Source: Lysobacter_C sp966210725 (GTDB lineage: Bacteria; Pseudomonadota; Gammaproteobacteria; Xanthomonadales; Xanthomonadaceae). Taken from it: a DNA stretch of 9,857 nucleotides. A program made the position numbers and the translations under genes. The stretch lies in contig CBIHLN010000094.1 in assembly GCA_966210725.1 (NCBI GenBank), positions 1-9,857 of the forward strand, written 5' to 3'. Within the stretch, counting starts at the first letter, position 1, and every line of letters begins with the position of its first letter. The notes under the pieces are model-generated. The model was not told where the DNA came from, did not search any database, and saw only the letters and a program-made list of their open reading frames with translations. Shown here in pieces: positions 1 to 6,295 of the stretch.

Positions 1-278
1 GGCCGGCCCTTGGTGCGCTCGACGTGCGGGTCCAGCCAGCGGTCGGCGTAGTCGTTGATCACGCATCCCGCCGAGCGCGTCAACCACACGCCGGCGCTGA
101 ACACCACCAGCGTCCACACCGGCGGCACGCCCTCGGCCGCCAGCCACAGGCCCCACCAGGTCGGCCACAGCAGCAGCAGCCAGCCGATCGGGCGGTCGCC
201 GCGGACCAGCTGCCAGTACTGCGCCAGGCGGTCGCGCCAGAACGGCACGGACGCGGGGTGTTCGGGAGGAACGGTCAT
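1..278 (-). CDS. ubiA: 4-hydroxybenzoate polyprenyltransferase, N-terminal part (cut by window edge)
   Basis: UbiA attaches the polyprenyl tail to 4-hydroxybenzoate in the inner membrane, an early step of ubiquinone synthesis. About 92 codons are visible. The N-terminus reads MTVPPEHPASVPFWRDRLAQ, then comes the family segment RGDRPIGWLLLLWPTWWGLW, which begins the first membrane helix. A second helix (about residues 53-68) leads into the Asp-rich prenyl-diphosphate/Mg-binding motif NDYADRWLD and then PHVERTKGR, all typical of UbiA. The ATG at 276-278 (read leftward) is chosen because the family N-terminus starts there. A weak GAGAA lies upstream, and the ATG at 287-289 is in another frame that stops at once. 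The gene is divergent from the tRNA-Arg. The remaining two thirds lie outside the window, so intactness cannot be judged. Confidence 0.93.
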   Translation of the reverse strand, partial: MTVPPEHPASVPFWRDRLAQYWQLVRGDRPIGWLLLLWPTWWGLWLAAEGVPPVWTLVVFSAGVWLTRSAGCVINDYADRWLDPHVERTKGR

Positions 279-378
279 CGGGTTCTCATGGTTGCAGGGG
301 CCGCGTGCGCCGGGCCTGCGATCACCGCATGCCGCGTGCCCGGCCCGCATCGGCAGCGCGCAAACGCGCATTTGCCGC

Positions 379-384
379 TAGAAT
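379..384 (+). promoter_or_regulatory. Candidate -10 box for tRNA-Arg
   Basis: TAGAAT matches the sigma-70 -10 consensus at five of six positions and would start transcription near 391, about 48 nt before the mature tRNA. I see no convincing TTGACA-like -35 box 16-18 nt upstream; that stretch instead holds a small GCGCG-CAAA-CGCGC dyad (356-369). The rest of the 160-bp gap between ubiA and the tRNA shows no gene. Confidence 0.4.
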
Positions 385-438
385 GCCAGCCCCGCGCGGA
401 CCGAGCCTCCAGGCCTGGCCCGCGCGGATCTCAGCCAG

Positions 439-515
439 GCGCCCGTAGCTCAGCCGGATAGAGTAGTGGCTTCCGAAGCCATTGGTCGGGGGTTCGAATC
501 CCTCCGGGCGCGCCA
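439..515 (+). tRNA. tRNA-Arg (anticodon CCG)
   Basis: The 77-nt sequence folds into a full cloverleaf. The acceptor stem GCGCCCG (439-445) pairs perfectly with CGGGCGC (505-511), followed by discriminator G512 and an encoded CCA (513-515). The D stem is 448-451 with 461-464. The anticodon stem is 466-470 with 478-482 and includes one G-U pair. The anticodon loop TTCCGAA (471-477) places CCG at 473-475, which reads the Arg codon CGG. The T stem is 488-492 with 500-504 around the loop TTCGAAT. CGG is a frequent Arg codon in this kind of GC-rich genome. The gene stands alone between ubiA and the cytochrome gene, with no second tRNA nearby. Confidence 0.97.
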
Positions 516-607
516 TTCCCTGCACGTGTGCGGGGGTCGGTCCGTGAATCGGCTGGCGTTTCGTCGATGGCTTCACGCGCCGCGCCCGGCGCGCCAACAG
601 GTGGATC

Positions 608-1123
608 GTGCGCAACTACGACCTCGAATTCCTCAAGAAATTCTCGATGGTGATCGGCTTCCTGGTGCTGGTCACCCTCGGCCTCATCATCGGTGCGTTC
701 ATCATCCACGGCCAACTGCCGCACGAGCCCGATCCGCGCGTCGCCGAGCGCACGCAGCGCCGCATCGCGCCGATCGGCGCGGTCTACGCCGGTGACACCG
801 GTGCCGCCGCGCAGGCCGCCGCACAGGCCGCGGCCGCGGCCGCCGCTGCATCGCAGGTCGCCTACGGCGGCACGCTGGACGGCGAGGTGATCTACAACAA
901 CCTGTGCGCCGGCTGCCACACCTCCGGCGCGGGCGGTGCCCCGACGCTGGTCGCCGCGCAGTGGACGTCGCGCATCGCCCAGGGTTCGGACACGCTGCAC
1001 CGCCATGCCATCGAGGGCTTCACCGGCGCGGCCGGCGTGATGCCGGCCAAGGGCGGCAACCCGGCGCTGACCGACGAGCAGGTCATCGCCACGGTCGACT
1101 GGATGGTCGACAACCTGCAGTAA
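608..1123 (+). CDS. Membrane-anchored monohaem cytochrome c (cytochrome c5-like)
   Basis: Probably carries electrons in the periplasm while tethered to the inner membrane; its partner is not evident. The 171-aa protein has a short cytoplasmic start, an uncleaved helix at about residues 13-34, then a linker almost wholly Ala and Gln (about 66-82). The class I haem domain follows, with CAGCH at 100-104 (Cys100, Cys103, His104) and Met145 in VMPAKGG as likely sixth ligand. The region LTDEQVIATVDWMVDNL is the usual C-terminal helix that packs on the haem. The GTG at 608 is chosen because AGGTG (599-603) lies just upstream and the anchor helix follows, although the 4-nt spacing is short. A strong terminator follows the gene. 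No oxidase or cytochrome maturation genes adjoin it. The function is known only to class level. Confidence 0.9.
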   Translation: MRNYDLEFLKKFSMVIGFLVLVTLGLIIGAFIIHGQLPHEPDPRVAERTQRRIAPIGAVYAGDTGAAAQAAAQAAAAAAAASQVAYGGTLDGEVIYNNLCAGCHTSGAGGAPTLVAAQWTSRIAQGSDTLHRHAIEGFTGAAGVMPAKGGNPALTDEQVIATVDWMVDNLQ

Positions 1124-1143
1124 GCGCGCCCCGCGCCGCTTTG

Positions 1144-1169
1144 AAGACGCCGCCTCCGGGCGGCGTTTT
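1144..1169 (+). terminator. Rho-independent terminator after the cytochrome c gene
   Basis: ACGCCGCC (1147-1154), loop TCCG, GGCGGCGT (1159-1166), then a run of T. The stem is perfect over 8 bp and can be extended by G-U and A-T pairs outward to 1144-1169. It begins 20 nt after the cytochrome stop codon and separates that unit from the nuclease gene. Confidence 0.85.
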
Positions 1170-1213
1170 CGTGTCCGGAGTGCCCCTCGCGTGGCGGCGT
1201 CGACGCGGCTGCG

Positions 1214-1219
1214 TATGCT
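1214..1219 (+). promoter_or_regulatory. Candidate -10 box for the nuclease gene
   Basis: TATGCT lies 25 nt before the ATG at 1245, downstream of the terminator, where the nuclease gene needs its own promoter. A start near 1226 would leave about a 19-nt leader. No good -35 box is visible, so this is a weak call. Confidence 0.3.
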
Positions 1220-1244
1220 CGCCCCTTCCCGACGCCTGTATCCC

Positions 1245-3005
1245 ATGCCCATGCGCCGATTGACGCCGCCGTGCCTCGCCCTTTCCATCGCCCTGCTGCT
1301 GGTACTGCCCGGGTGCCGCTCGATCCCGGGCGCTGCCACGCAACCGGTCGGGGTCGTGCAGGGCAGCGGCGATCGCAGTCCGGTCGCCGGCCAGGCGGTG
1401 TGGATCGAAGGCGTGGTCACGGCCGACTTCCGGCGCGATGCCGGGCTTGGCGGGGTGTTCGTGCAGGACGACGGCGACGGTGACCCCGCCACGTCGGACG
1501 CCCTGTTCGTCGTGGCGGCCCCCGGGGCGGCGCTTCCGGCCCTCGGCCAGCGGGCCCGGCTGCACGGCACGGTCGTCGAGCTGGAGACCGGCGATGGCGC
1601 ATCGCTGACCGCACTGCAGCCGCTTCGGATCGAGCCGCTGGCCTCCGGCGCCGTCGCGCCCGTGCCCCTGACCGGCGCACCCTACGACTGGGAGGCCTTC
1701 GAAGGCATGGCGGTCCGGATCGAAGCGCCGCTGACGCTGGCCAGCGCCGACGAGGCCGCCCGCCGCGGCGAACTCCTCACGTCGTTCGACGGCCCGCTGT
1801 GGGCACCGGTCGAGCGCGCGGCGCCGGGCAGCGCCGAAGCCGTGGCGCTGGCCGATGCCAACCGGCAGCGTCGGCTGGTGCTGGACGACGGCCGCCTCGG
1901 CCAGGACCGGCCGCTGGACACCGGTCCGCTGCCGCCCGCCCTTGAACGGGCCCGCGCCGGCAGCACGCTGGACGAGGTCACCGGCGTCGTCGACCACCGG
2001 TTCGGCGACCACCGGGTGCAACTGACCGGCGCGCCGCGCCTGACCGAAGCGCCCCGCCCCGCGCCGCCGCAGGTCGCGGGCGATACGCGGCTGGCCGCGT
2101 TCAACGTCGAGAACCTGTTCAACGGCGACGGCCGCGGCGGCGGCTTCCCGACCGAGCGTGGCGCGCGCACGCCCGGGGATTTCGCCCGCCAGCTGGGCAA
2201 GCAGGTCGCCGCGATCCGCGCGCTGGACCCGCACGTGGCGGCGCTGATGGAACTGGAAAACGACGGCCATGGGCCGGGGTCGGCCGTGGCCGCGCTGGTG
2301 GATGCGCTCAACGCCGGTCTTGCTGGCACCCCGTGGCGCGCCGTGGATGCCGGCGCAGGGCCGGGCACCGATGCGATCCGGGTCGGGCTGGTCTACCGGC
2401 TCGACCGGGTGCGCCCGGTGGGCGCACCGGCCACGCTCACCGTTCCCCCGTTCGACACGCTCAGCCGGGCACCGCTGGCGCAGGCGTTCGTCTCGTTGGG
2501 GTCCGGCGGCCGACGCGGTGCGCCGTTCGTCGTGGCCACCAATCACTTCAAGTCCAAGGGCTGCGGAAATGCGTCCGGGCCGGACGCCGACCAGGGCGAT
2601 GGCGCGGCGTGCTGGAACGCCACCCGCGTGGCGTCGGCGCAACGCCTGCACGCGTGGCTCGAGTCCGACCCGACCGGATCGGGAAGCGATCGCGTGGCGA
2701 TCCTCGGCGATCTGAACGCGTACGGGCAGGAAGCGCCCATCGCCTGGCTGCGCGAGGCGGGTTGGAGAGACGCCTTCGAGGGGCATCCCGAGGCCTACAG
2801 CTACCGCTACGACGGCGAACGCGGCCGGCTCGACCACGCCCTGCTCAGCCCCGCGCTCGCCGCGCGCCTGCGCGGCGCAGCCCATTGGCACGCCAATGCC
2901 GACGAACCGCGGGCCGCCGGCTACCGCAACCCCGACAGCGCGGGCACGCCGTGGCGCAGCTCCGACCACGATCCGCTGCTGCTGGGCTTGGACCTGGCGC
3001 CCTGA
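1245..3005 (+). CDS. ExeM/NucH-type endonuclease/exonuclease/phosphatase-fold nuclease, predicted lipoprotein
   Basis: Likely a metal-dependent DNase or phosphodiesterase on the cell envelope, perhaps degrading extracellular DNA. From ATG 1245 (586 aa), residues 1-24 form a lipoprotein signal with lipobox LPGC (Cys24). Residues about 45-270 resemble the OB-like accessory region of this family (VWIEGVVTADF, GGVFVQDDGDGD, ARLHGTVVE). The nuclease domain fills about 281-586: FNVENLF (Asn287), MELEND (Glu336), TNHFKSKG (His434), GDLNAY (Asp489, Asn491), RLDHAL (Asp530) and SSDHDP (Asp574, His575). These are the metal and catalytic residues of the fold. Cys440 and Cys457 flank DADQGDG, as is usual in ExeM/NucH proteins. 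ATG 1251 is an equally possible start; starting further upstream at 1191 would put charged residues before the signal. It is compact: no C-terminal sorting tag or lamin-tail domain is seen. The substrate is inferred. Confidence 0.88.
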   Translation: MPMRRLTPPCLALSIALLLVLPGCRSIPGAATQPVGVVQGSGDRSPVAGQAVWIEGVVTADFRRDAGLGGVFVQDDGDGDPATSDALFVVAAPGAALPALGQRARLHGTVVELETGDGASLTALQPLRIEPLASGAVAPVPLTGAPYDWEAFEGMAVRIEAPLTLASADEAARRGELLTSFDGPLWAPVERAAPGSAEAVALADANRQRRLVLDDGRLGQDRPLDTGPLPPALERARAGSTLDEVTGVVDHRFGDHRVQLTGAPRLTEAPRPAPPQVAGDTRLAAFNVENLFNGDGRGGGFPTERGARTPGDFARQLGKQVAAIRALDPHVAALMELENDGHGPGSAVAALVDALNAGLAGTPWRAVDAGAGPGTDAIRVGLVYRLDRVRPVGAPATLTVPPFDTLSRAPLAQAFVSLGSGGRRGAPFVVATNHFKSKGCGNASGPDADQGDGAACWNATRVASAQRLHAWLESDPTGSGSDRVAILGDLNAYGQEAPIAWLREAGWRDAFEGHPEAYSYRYDGERGRLDHALLSPALAARLRGAAHWHANADEPRAAGYRNPDSAGTPWRSSDHDPLLLGLDLAP

Positions 3006-3063
3006 GCCGGCCGGCGCGCGGCACGGTCCGTGACCGCCGACACGCTCCTCCCACACGGCCCCG

Positions 3064-3069
3064 TATGAT
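3064..3069 (+). promoter_or_regulatory. Candidate -10 box for the hydrolase-zapE operon
   Basis: TATGAT matches the -10 consensus at five of six positions. A start 7 nt past the box would fall at 3076, the A of the hydrolase ATG, so the transcript would be leaderless; no Shine-Dalgarno sequence is visible there. The 70-bp gap also holds the odd dyad CACGGTCCGTG (3022-3032), a possible operator, and the palindrome GCCGGCCGGC right after the nuclease stop. No clear -35 box is seen. Confidence 0.4.
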
Positions 3070-3075
3070 GAACGG

Positions 3076-3765
3076 ATGACCGAACCCGTCTTCCCGACCG
3101 AAGAATCCACGCCGCTGGTGCTCGACGGGCCTGCCGGTGCGATCGAAACCATCGTGGAGGCCGCCGAGGCCCACGCGCGCCCGCTGGTGGCGGTGCTCTG
3201 CCACCCGCTGCCCACCGAGGGCGGCACCATGCACAACAAGGTGGTGACCATCGCCGCGCGCGCGCTGCGCGAATCGGGCGCGGCCACGGTGCGCTTCAAC
3301 TTCCGCGGCGTCGGCCAGTCCGAGGGCGCGTTCGACGACGGCAACGGCGAGGCCGACGACCTGCGCGCCGTGGTCGCGTGGGTGCGCCGCCAGCGTCCGG
3401 ACGCCAGGCTCTGGCTGGCCGGCTTCAGCTTCGGTGCGTACGTGTCGCTGAAGGTGGCCGCCGAGCTCAAGCCCGACATGCTGATCTCGATCGCGCCACC
3501 GGCGGGCCGCGGCTGGGAGTTCGACGCCATCACGCCGCCGGACTGCCCGTGGCTGGTGATCCAGGGCGAGGCCGACGAAATCGTCGACCCGGCCGCCGTA
3601 TACGCATGGCTCGACGGCCTCAAGGGCCTGAAGCACACGCCGGAACTGGTGCGCATGCCCGAAACCAGCCACTTCTTCCACCGCCGCCTGATGGACCTGC
3701 GCGGCGCGGTGAAGAACGGCGTGCGCCCGTACCTGCCCGCCGTGGCGACGATGCCCGATGACTGA
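3076..3765 (+). CDS. Alpha/beta hydrolase, COG2945 type
   Basis: A small cytoplasmic alpha/beta-fold hydrolase (229 aa) with no signal peptide. The substrate is unknown; this family is usually described as carboxylesterase- or peptidase-like. Family marks are LCHPLPTEGGTMHNKVV (41-57), FNFRGVGQSEG (74-84), the nucleophile elbow GFSFG with Ser118, the acidic residue in QGEADEIVDP (Asp167), and the base His199 in TSHFFH. Together they form a complete Ser-Asp-His triad, so the enzyme is probably active. The ATG at 3076 gives the full family N-terminus; ATGs at 3065 and 3068 are in a frame that stops within a few codons. Its stop overlaps the zapE start by 8 nt, so it heads the operon. It does not look like a lipase or dienelactone hydrolase, but such activity cannot be excluded. 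Confidence 0.88.
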   Translation: MTEPVFPTEESTPLVLDGPAGAIETIVEAAEAHARPLVAVLCHPLPTEGGTMHNKVVTIAARALRESGAATVRFNFRGVGQSEGAFDDGNGEADDLRAVVAWVRRQRPDARLWLAGFSFGAYVSLKVAAELKPDMLISIAPPAGRGWEFDAITPPDCPWLVIQGEADEIVDPAAVYAWLDGLKGLKHTPELVRMPETSHFFHRRLMDLRGAVKNGVRPYLPAVATMPDD

Positions 3766-4864
3766 CGCCGCGCCGCGGCCCAGTGCCCGCTATGCCGCCG
3801 GCGTCGAGCGTGGCGACTGGACCGACGACCCGGCCCAGCACCCCGCGCTGGCCGAACTGGACCGGCTGCACGACGCGCTGCTCGACCCGCCGCGCCAGGG
3901 CCTGCTCGACCGCCTGCGTGGCGCGTCCAAGCCCGCGCCGAAGGGCCTGTACCTGTGGGGCGGCGTCGGCCGCGGCAAAACCTTCATGGTGGACCTGTTC
4001 TTCGACGGGCTGCCGTTCGAGGCCAAGCGGCGCACGCACTTCCACCGCTTCATGCGCGAGGTGCACGCGCAGCTGAAGTCGCATGCCGGCGAGTCCGACC
4101 CGCTCAAGGCGATTGCCCGGCACTGGGGCGGCGACCTGCACGTGCTGGTGCTGGACGAGTTCTTCGTCAACGACATCGGCGACGCCATGCTGCTGGGGCG
4201 GCTGATGGAGCGCCTGTTCGCCGAAGGCGTGGCGCTGGTCACCACCTCCAACATCGCCCCGGACGGGCTGTTCAAGGACGGCCTGCAGCGCGAGCGCTTC
4301 CTGCCGGCGATCGAGCAGCTCAAGCGCCATTGCGTCGTGCTGGAACTGGACAGCGACACCGACTACCGGCTGCGCGAGCTGACCCGGTCGCCGGTCTACC
4401 GCGCGCCGCTGGATGAAGGCAGCGAGCCGTGGCTGGCCCAGCGCTGGGCGTCCCTCACCGCCGGCAGCCCCGACGACCCCGGCGCGCAGGCCGGGCAGCT
4501 GGAGATCGACGGCCGCCTGATCCCGGCACGTGCGCTGGCCGAGGGCCACGCGTGGTTCGACTTCGAAGCGCTGTGCGACGGTCCGCGCGCGGCCAGCGAC
4601 TACATCGAGATCGCCACCGAGCACCACACCGTGCTGGTCGGCGGCATCCCACTGTTCGACGGCAGCAACGACGACCCGGCGCGCCGCTTCGTGCACCTGG
4701 TCGACGAGCTGTACGACCGCCACGTCAACCTGGTCTGCACCGCCGCCGCCCCGCCGCCGGAGCTGTACACCGGCCGCAAGCTGGTGGGCGCGTTCGAGCG
4801 CACCGCCTCGCGCCTGATCGAGATGCAGTCGGCCGAGTACCTGGCGCTGGAACACCGCGGCTGA
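3758..4864 (+). CDS. zapE: Cell division protein ZapE (AFG1-family ATPase)
   Basis: AFG1/ZapE ATPases are P-loop proteins. In Escherichia coli ZapE acts at the division ring and alters FtsZ polymers under some conditions; mitochondrial AFG1 helps protein quality control. This 368-aa protein is close to the usual bacterial length. It shows Walker A GGVGRGKT (68-75, Lys74), the family segment HFHRFMREVH (94-103), Walker B VLVLDEFFVND (129-139, Asp133-Glu134), the sensor TTSN (162-165), and LQRERFLPAI (176-185) with likely arginine-finger residues. The C-terminal part has FDFEALCDGPRAASDYIEIA and LVDELYDRHVNLVCTA, also typical. The start ATG lies inside the end of the hydrolase gene (ATGACTGA), and no Shine-Dalgarno sequence is evident, so translation may depend on ribosomes finishing the upstream gene. 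The HAD gene follows after 19 nt. Confidence 0.94.
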   Translation: MTDAAPRPSARYAAGVERGDWTDDPAQHPALAELDRLHDALLDPPRQGLLDRLRGASKPAPKGLYLWGGVGRGKTFMVDLFFDGLPFEAKRRTHFHRFMREVHAQLKSHAGESDPLKAIARHWGGDLHVLVLDEFFVNDIGDAMLLGRLMERLFAEGVALVTTSNIAPDGLFKDGLQRERFLPAIEQLKRHCVVLELDSDTDYRLRELTRSPVYRAPLDEGSEPWLAQRWASLTAGSPDDPGAQAGQLEIDGRLIPARALAEGHAWFDFEALCDGPRAASDYIEIATEHHTVLVGGIPLFDGSNDDPARRFVHLVDELYDRHVNLVCTAAAPPPELYTGRKLVGAFERTASRLIEMQSAEYLALEHRG

Positions 4865-4883
4865 CCGCACGGAAACCTTGCGC

Positions 4884-5501
4884 ATGGACCTGGCGCTGTT
4901 CGACTTCGACGGAACGATCACGACGGGCGAGACGTTCCCTGCCTTTATCCGAAGCGCGGTGCCGCCGCACCGCTTGCGCTGGGGTGGCGCGGTGCTCGCG
5001 CCCCTGGTCGCCGGCTATCGCATGGGGATGGTGCCGGGTTCGGTGGTGCGCGCGGCGGTCGTGCGCATCGGTCTGGCCGGCGTGCCGTTCGCCCAGCTGC
5101 AGGCGCATGGCGCGGCATTCGCGCGCGACGTGCTGCCCGGTCAGCTGCGCGCAGACGCCATGCAGCGCATCGACTGGCATCGGCGCCGCGGCGATACCAT
5201 CGTGGTCGTGTCGGGCGCACTGGACGTCTACCTTCGACCGTGGTGCCAGGCGCAGGGGCTGCCGGTGCTGTGCTCCGCGCTGCAGCACCGCGCCGGCCGG
5301 CTTACAGGCCGATTCGACGGCGCGCAATGCGTGCTGGACGAGAAGGTCCGCCGCGTGCGCGATGCCTTCGACCTGTCACGCTTCGAGCGGATCCATGCCT
5401 ATGGCGACACAGCCGAAGACCGCCCGCTGCTGGGTATGGCGCATGAGCGCTGGTATCGAGGCGCACCTGTCGCCGACGCGAACCCCGGCGGTCCTCGATA
5501 G
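4884..5501 (+). CDS. HAD-IB family phosphatase (phosphoserine phosphatase-like)
   Basis: A HAD-superfamily hydrolase, subfamily IB, 205 aa; the substrate is not evident. All four HAD motifs are present: DFDGT (nucleophile Asp7, acid/base Asp9), VVVSG (Ser110), Lys154 in LDEKVRRV, and GDTAEDRPLL (Asp175, Asp179). The cap between motifs 1 and 2 (about 15-95) is helical and carries a hydrophobic stretch LRWGGAVLAPLVAGYRMGMV that could touch the membrane. The ATG at 4884 is preferred over TTG 4878 because GGAAA (4871-4875) sits 8 nt upstream and DFDGT then starts at the usual residue 7. It lies 19 nt after zapE and 27 nt before the zinc-ribbon gene, so it is probably in the same transcript. It is not confidently SerB, which normally carries an extra N-terminal domain. 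Confidence 0.88.
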   Translation: MDLALFDFDGTITTGETFPAFIRSAVPPHRLRWGGAVLAPLVAGYRMGMVPGSVVRAAVVRIGLAGVPFAQLQAHGAAFARDVLPGQLRADAMQRIDWHRRRGDTIVVVSGALDVYLRPWCQAQGLPVLCSALQHRAGRLTGRFDGAQCVLDEKVRRVRDAFDLSRFERIHAYGDTAEDRPLLGMAHERWYRGAPVADANPGGPR

Positions 5502-5528
5502 CAGCTGCGCCAATTCAAGGACACGCGC

Positions 5529-5846
5529 ATGAAAACGTCCGGCCGTTGCCCCCACTGCCGCGCCCGCGTGCGCTTCTGGCGCATGCTGCGCGTGACCAAC
5601 TGGCACCCCTACCGCTGCCCGGAGTGTCAGCTGCGCAGCGAACCCGACCCGGCGCGCGCCCTGTGGCTGTATGCGCTCACCGGCGGTCTGGGTGGCATGA
5701 CCGCCGTGCTGGTGACTCGCCAGCAGGCGTGGTGGACGGTCGTGCCAGCGATTCTCGTCGTGGCCATGATCGGTGCGGGGCTGCTGGTGGTGTTGTGTCC
5801 GCTGCGACCGCTGCCGACGCAATCCACGGACAGGCGTGATGGCTGA
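5529..5846 (+). CDS. Small zinc-ribbon membrane protein of unknown function
   Basis: I do not recognise a named family. The 105-aa protein begins with a probable zinc ribbon, CPHC (Cys7, Cys10) and CPEC (Cys30, Cys33), separated by 19 residues rich in Arg and aromatic residues. Two membrane helices follow (about 45-63 and 68-90) and a short polar tail. By the positive-inside rule the ribbon should face the cytoplasm. A good Shine-Dalgarno AAGGA (5517-5521) sits 7 nt before the ATG. Its end overlaps the HIT gene start by 8 nt (ATGGCTGA), so the two are probably co-translated. Similar ribbon-plus-helices proteins exist widely, mostly unstudied; a role in sensing metal or binding nucleic acid at the membrane would be speculation. 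Confidence 0.75.
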   Translation: MKTSGRCPHCRARVRFWRMLRVTNWHPYRCPECQLRSEPDPARALWLYALTGGLGGMTAVLVTRQQAWWTVVPAILVVAMIGAGLLVVLCPLRPLPTQSTDRRDG

Positions 5847-6282
5847 GACGGCGACGCGCTTGGAGGAGGACTGCCCGTTCTGCGCCATCGCGCGCCACGA
5901 GGCACCGGCCAGCATCGTCCACGAGGACGCGCTGACGATGGCGTTCGTCGGCTTCCGTCAGTTCAACCCGGGGCACGTGCTGGTCATCCCGCGCGCTCAT
6001 TTCCACGATGTCGGGGCGTTGGACCACGCCACGGGTGCGGCGCTGATGGCGACCGTGTCGCGCATCACGCGCGCGGTCGGCCGGGCATTCCCCAGCGAGG
6101 GCATCAGCCTGTGGAGTTCCATTGGTCCGGCGGCGTGGCAGGAGGTGCCGCACCTGCACATCCACGTGCATCCGCGGCGCACGGGGGACGGCATGCTCGA
6201 CGTGTACCCGGACACGCCACCGACCCCGGCGCGCGACGTGCTCGATGCCTACGCTGCGCAGCTGCGGCGTCACCTGGACTGA
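5839..6282 (+). CDS. HIT family hydrolase (nucleotide phosphoramidase/AMP-lyase type)
   Basis: HIT proteins hydrolyse nucleotide conjugates such as adenosine phosphoramidates or dinucleoside polyphosphates. This 147-aa cytoplasmic protein has the usual length and layout: CPFC near the start (Cys12, Cys15), the strand FNPGHVLVIPRAHFHDV (42-58), and the signature QEVPHLHIHVHPR (101-113) with the triad His105, His107 (likely nucleophile) and His109. The CxxC with a His may bind structural zinc, as in some bacterial HIT proteins. The ATG at 5839 is chosen because it gives the normal N-terminus; the open frame reaches back to 5773 inside the previous gene, but no family sequence is found there. 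It overlaps the zinc-ribbon gene by 8 nt and ends the operon, 13 bp from the convergent flavoprotein gene. The exact substrate cannot be told. Confidence 0.92.
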   Translation: MAETATRLEEDCPFCAIARHEAPASIVHEDALTMAFVGFRQFNPGHVLVIPRAHFHDVGALDHATGAALMATVSRITRAVGRAFPSEGISLWSSIGPAAWQEVPHLHIHVHPRRTGDGMLDVYPDTPPTPARDVLDAYAAQLRRHLD

Positions 6283-6295
6283 GCCCGCCCCGAAC

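Noticed and set aside
165..182. CAGCAG triplet repeat
   Set aside because: It encodes the Leu run in the first membrane helix of UbiA on the other strand and needs no other explanation.
309..344. 7-bp inverted repeat GCCGGGC/GCCCGGC in the ubiA leader
   Set aside because: A 22-nt spacer, short pure-GC arms and no T run make chance likely in DNA this GC-rich.
24..461. Plus-strand frames across the first 460 bases
   Set aside because: They are antisense to ubiA, whose minus-strand translation has clear family motifs, and run into the tRNA gene.
576..598. GC-rich hairpin just before the cytochrome gene (GCGCCG/CGGCGC)
   Set aside because: No T tract follows, so it is not a standard terminator for the tRNA; similar pairings are common at this base composition.
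322..615. Minus-strand 97-aa frame containing PEGFEPPTNGFGSHYS
   Set aside because: This phrase is the well-known false protein produced by translating the antisense of tRNA-Arg. It coincides with the tRNA at 439-515.
431..1570. Minus-strand 379-aa frame ending in GGIRTPDQWLRKPLLYP
   Set aside because: Also a familiar database artefact from tRNA antisense, here read in another frame, followed by sequence antisense to the cytochrome and nuclease genes.
1083..3656. 857-codon open frame on the minus strand
   Set aside because: It lies antisense to the nuclease and hydrolase genes, both of which show complete catalytic motifs. The product is Arg/Ala/Gly-rich with no recognisable domain, as expected from GC-rich antisense frames.
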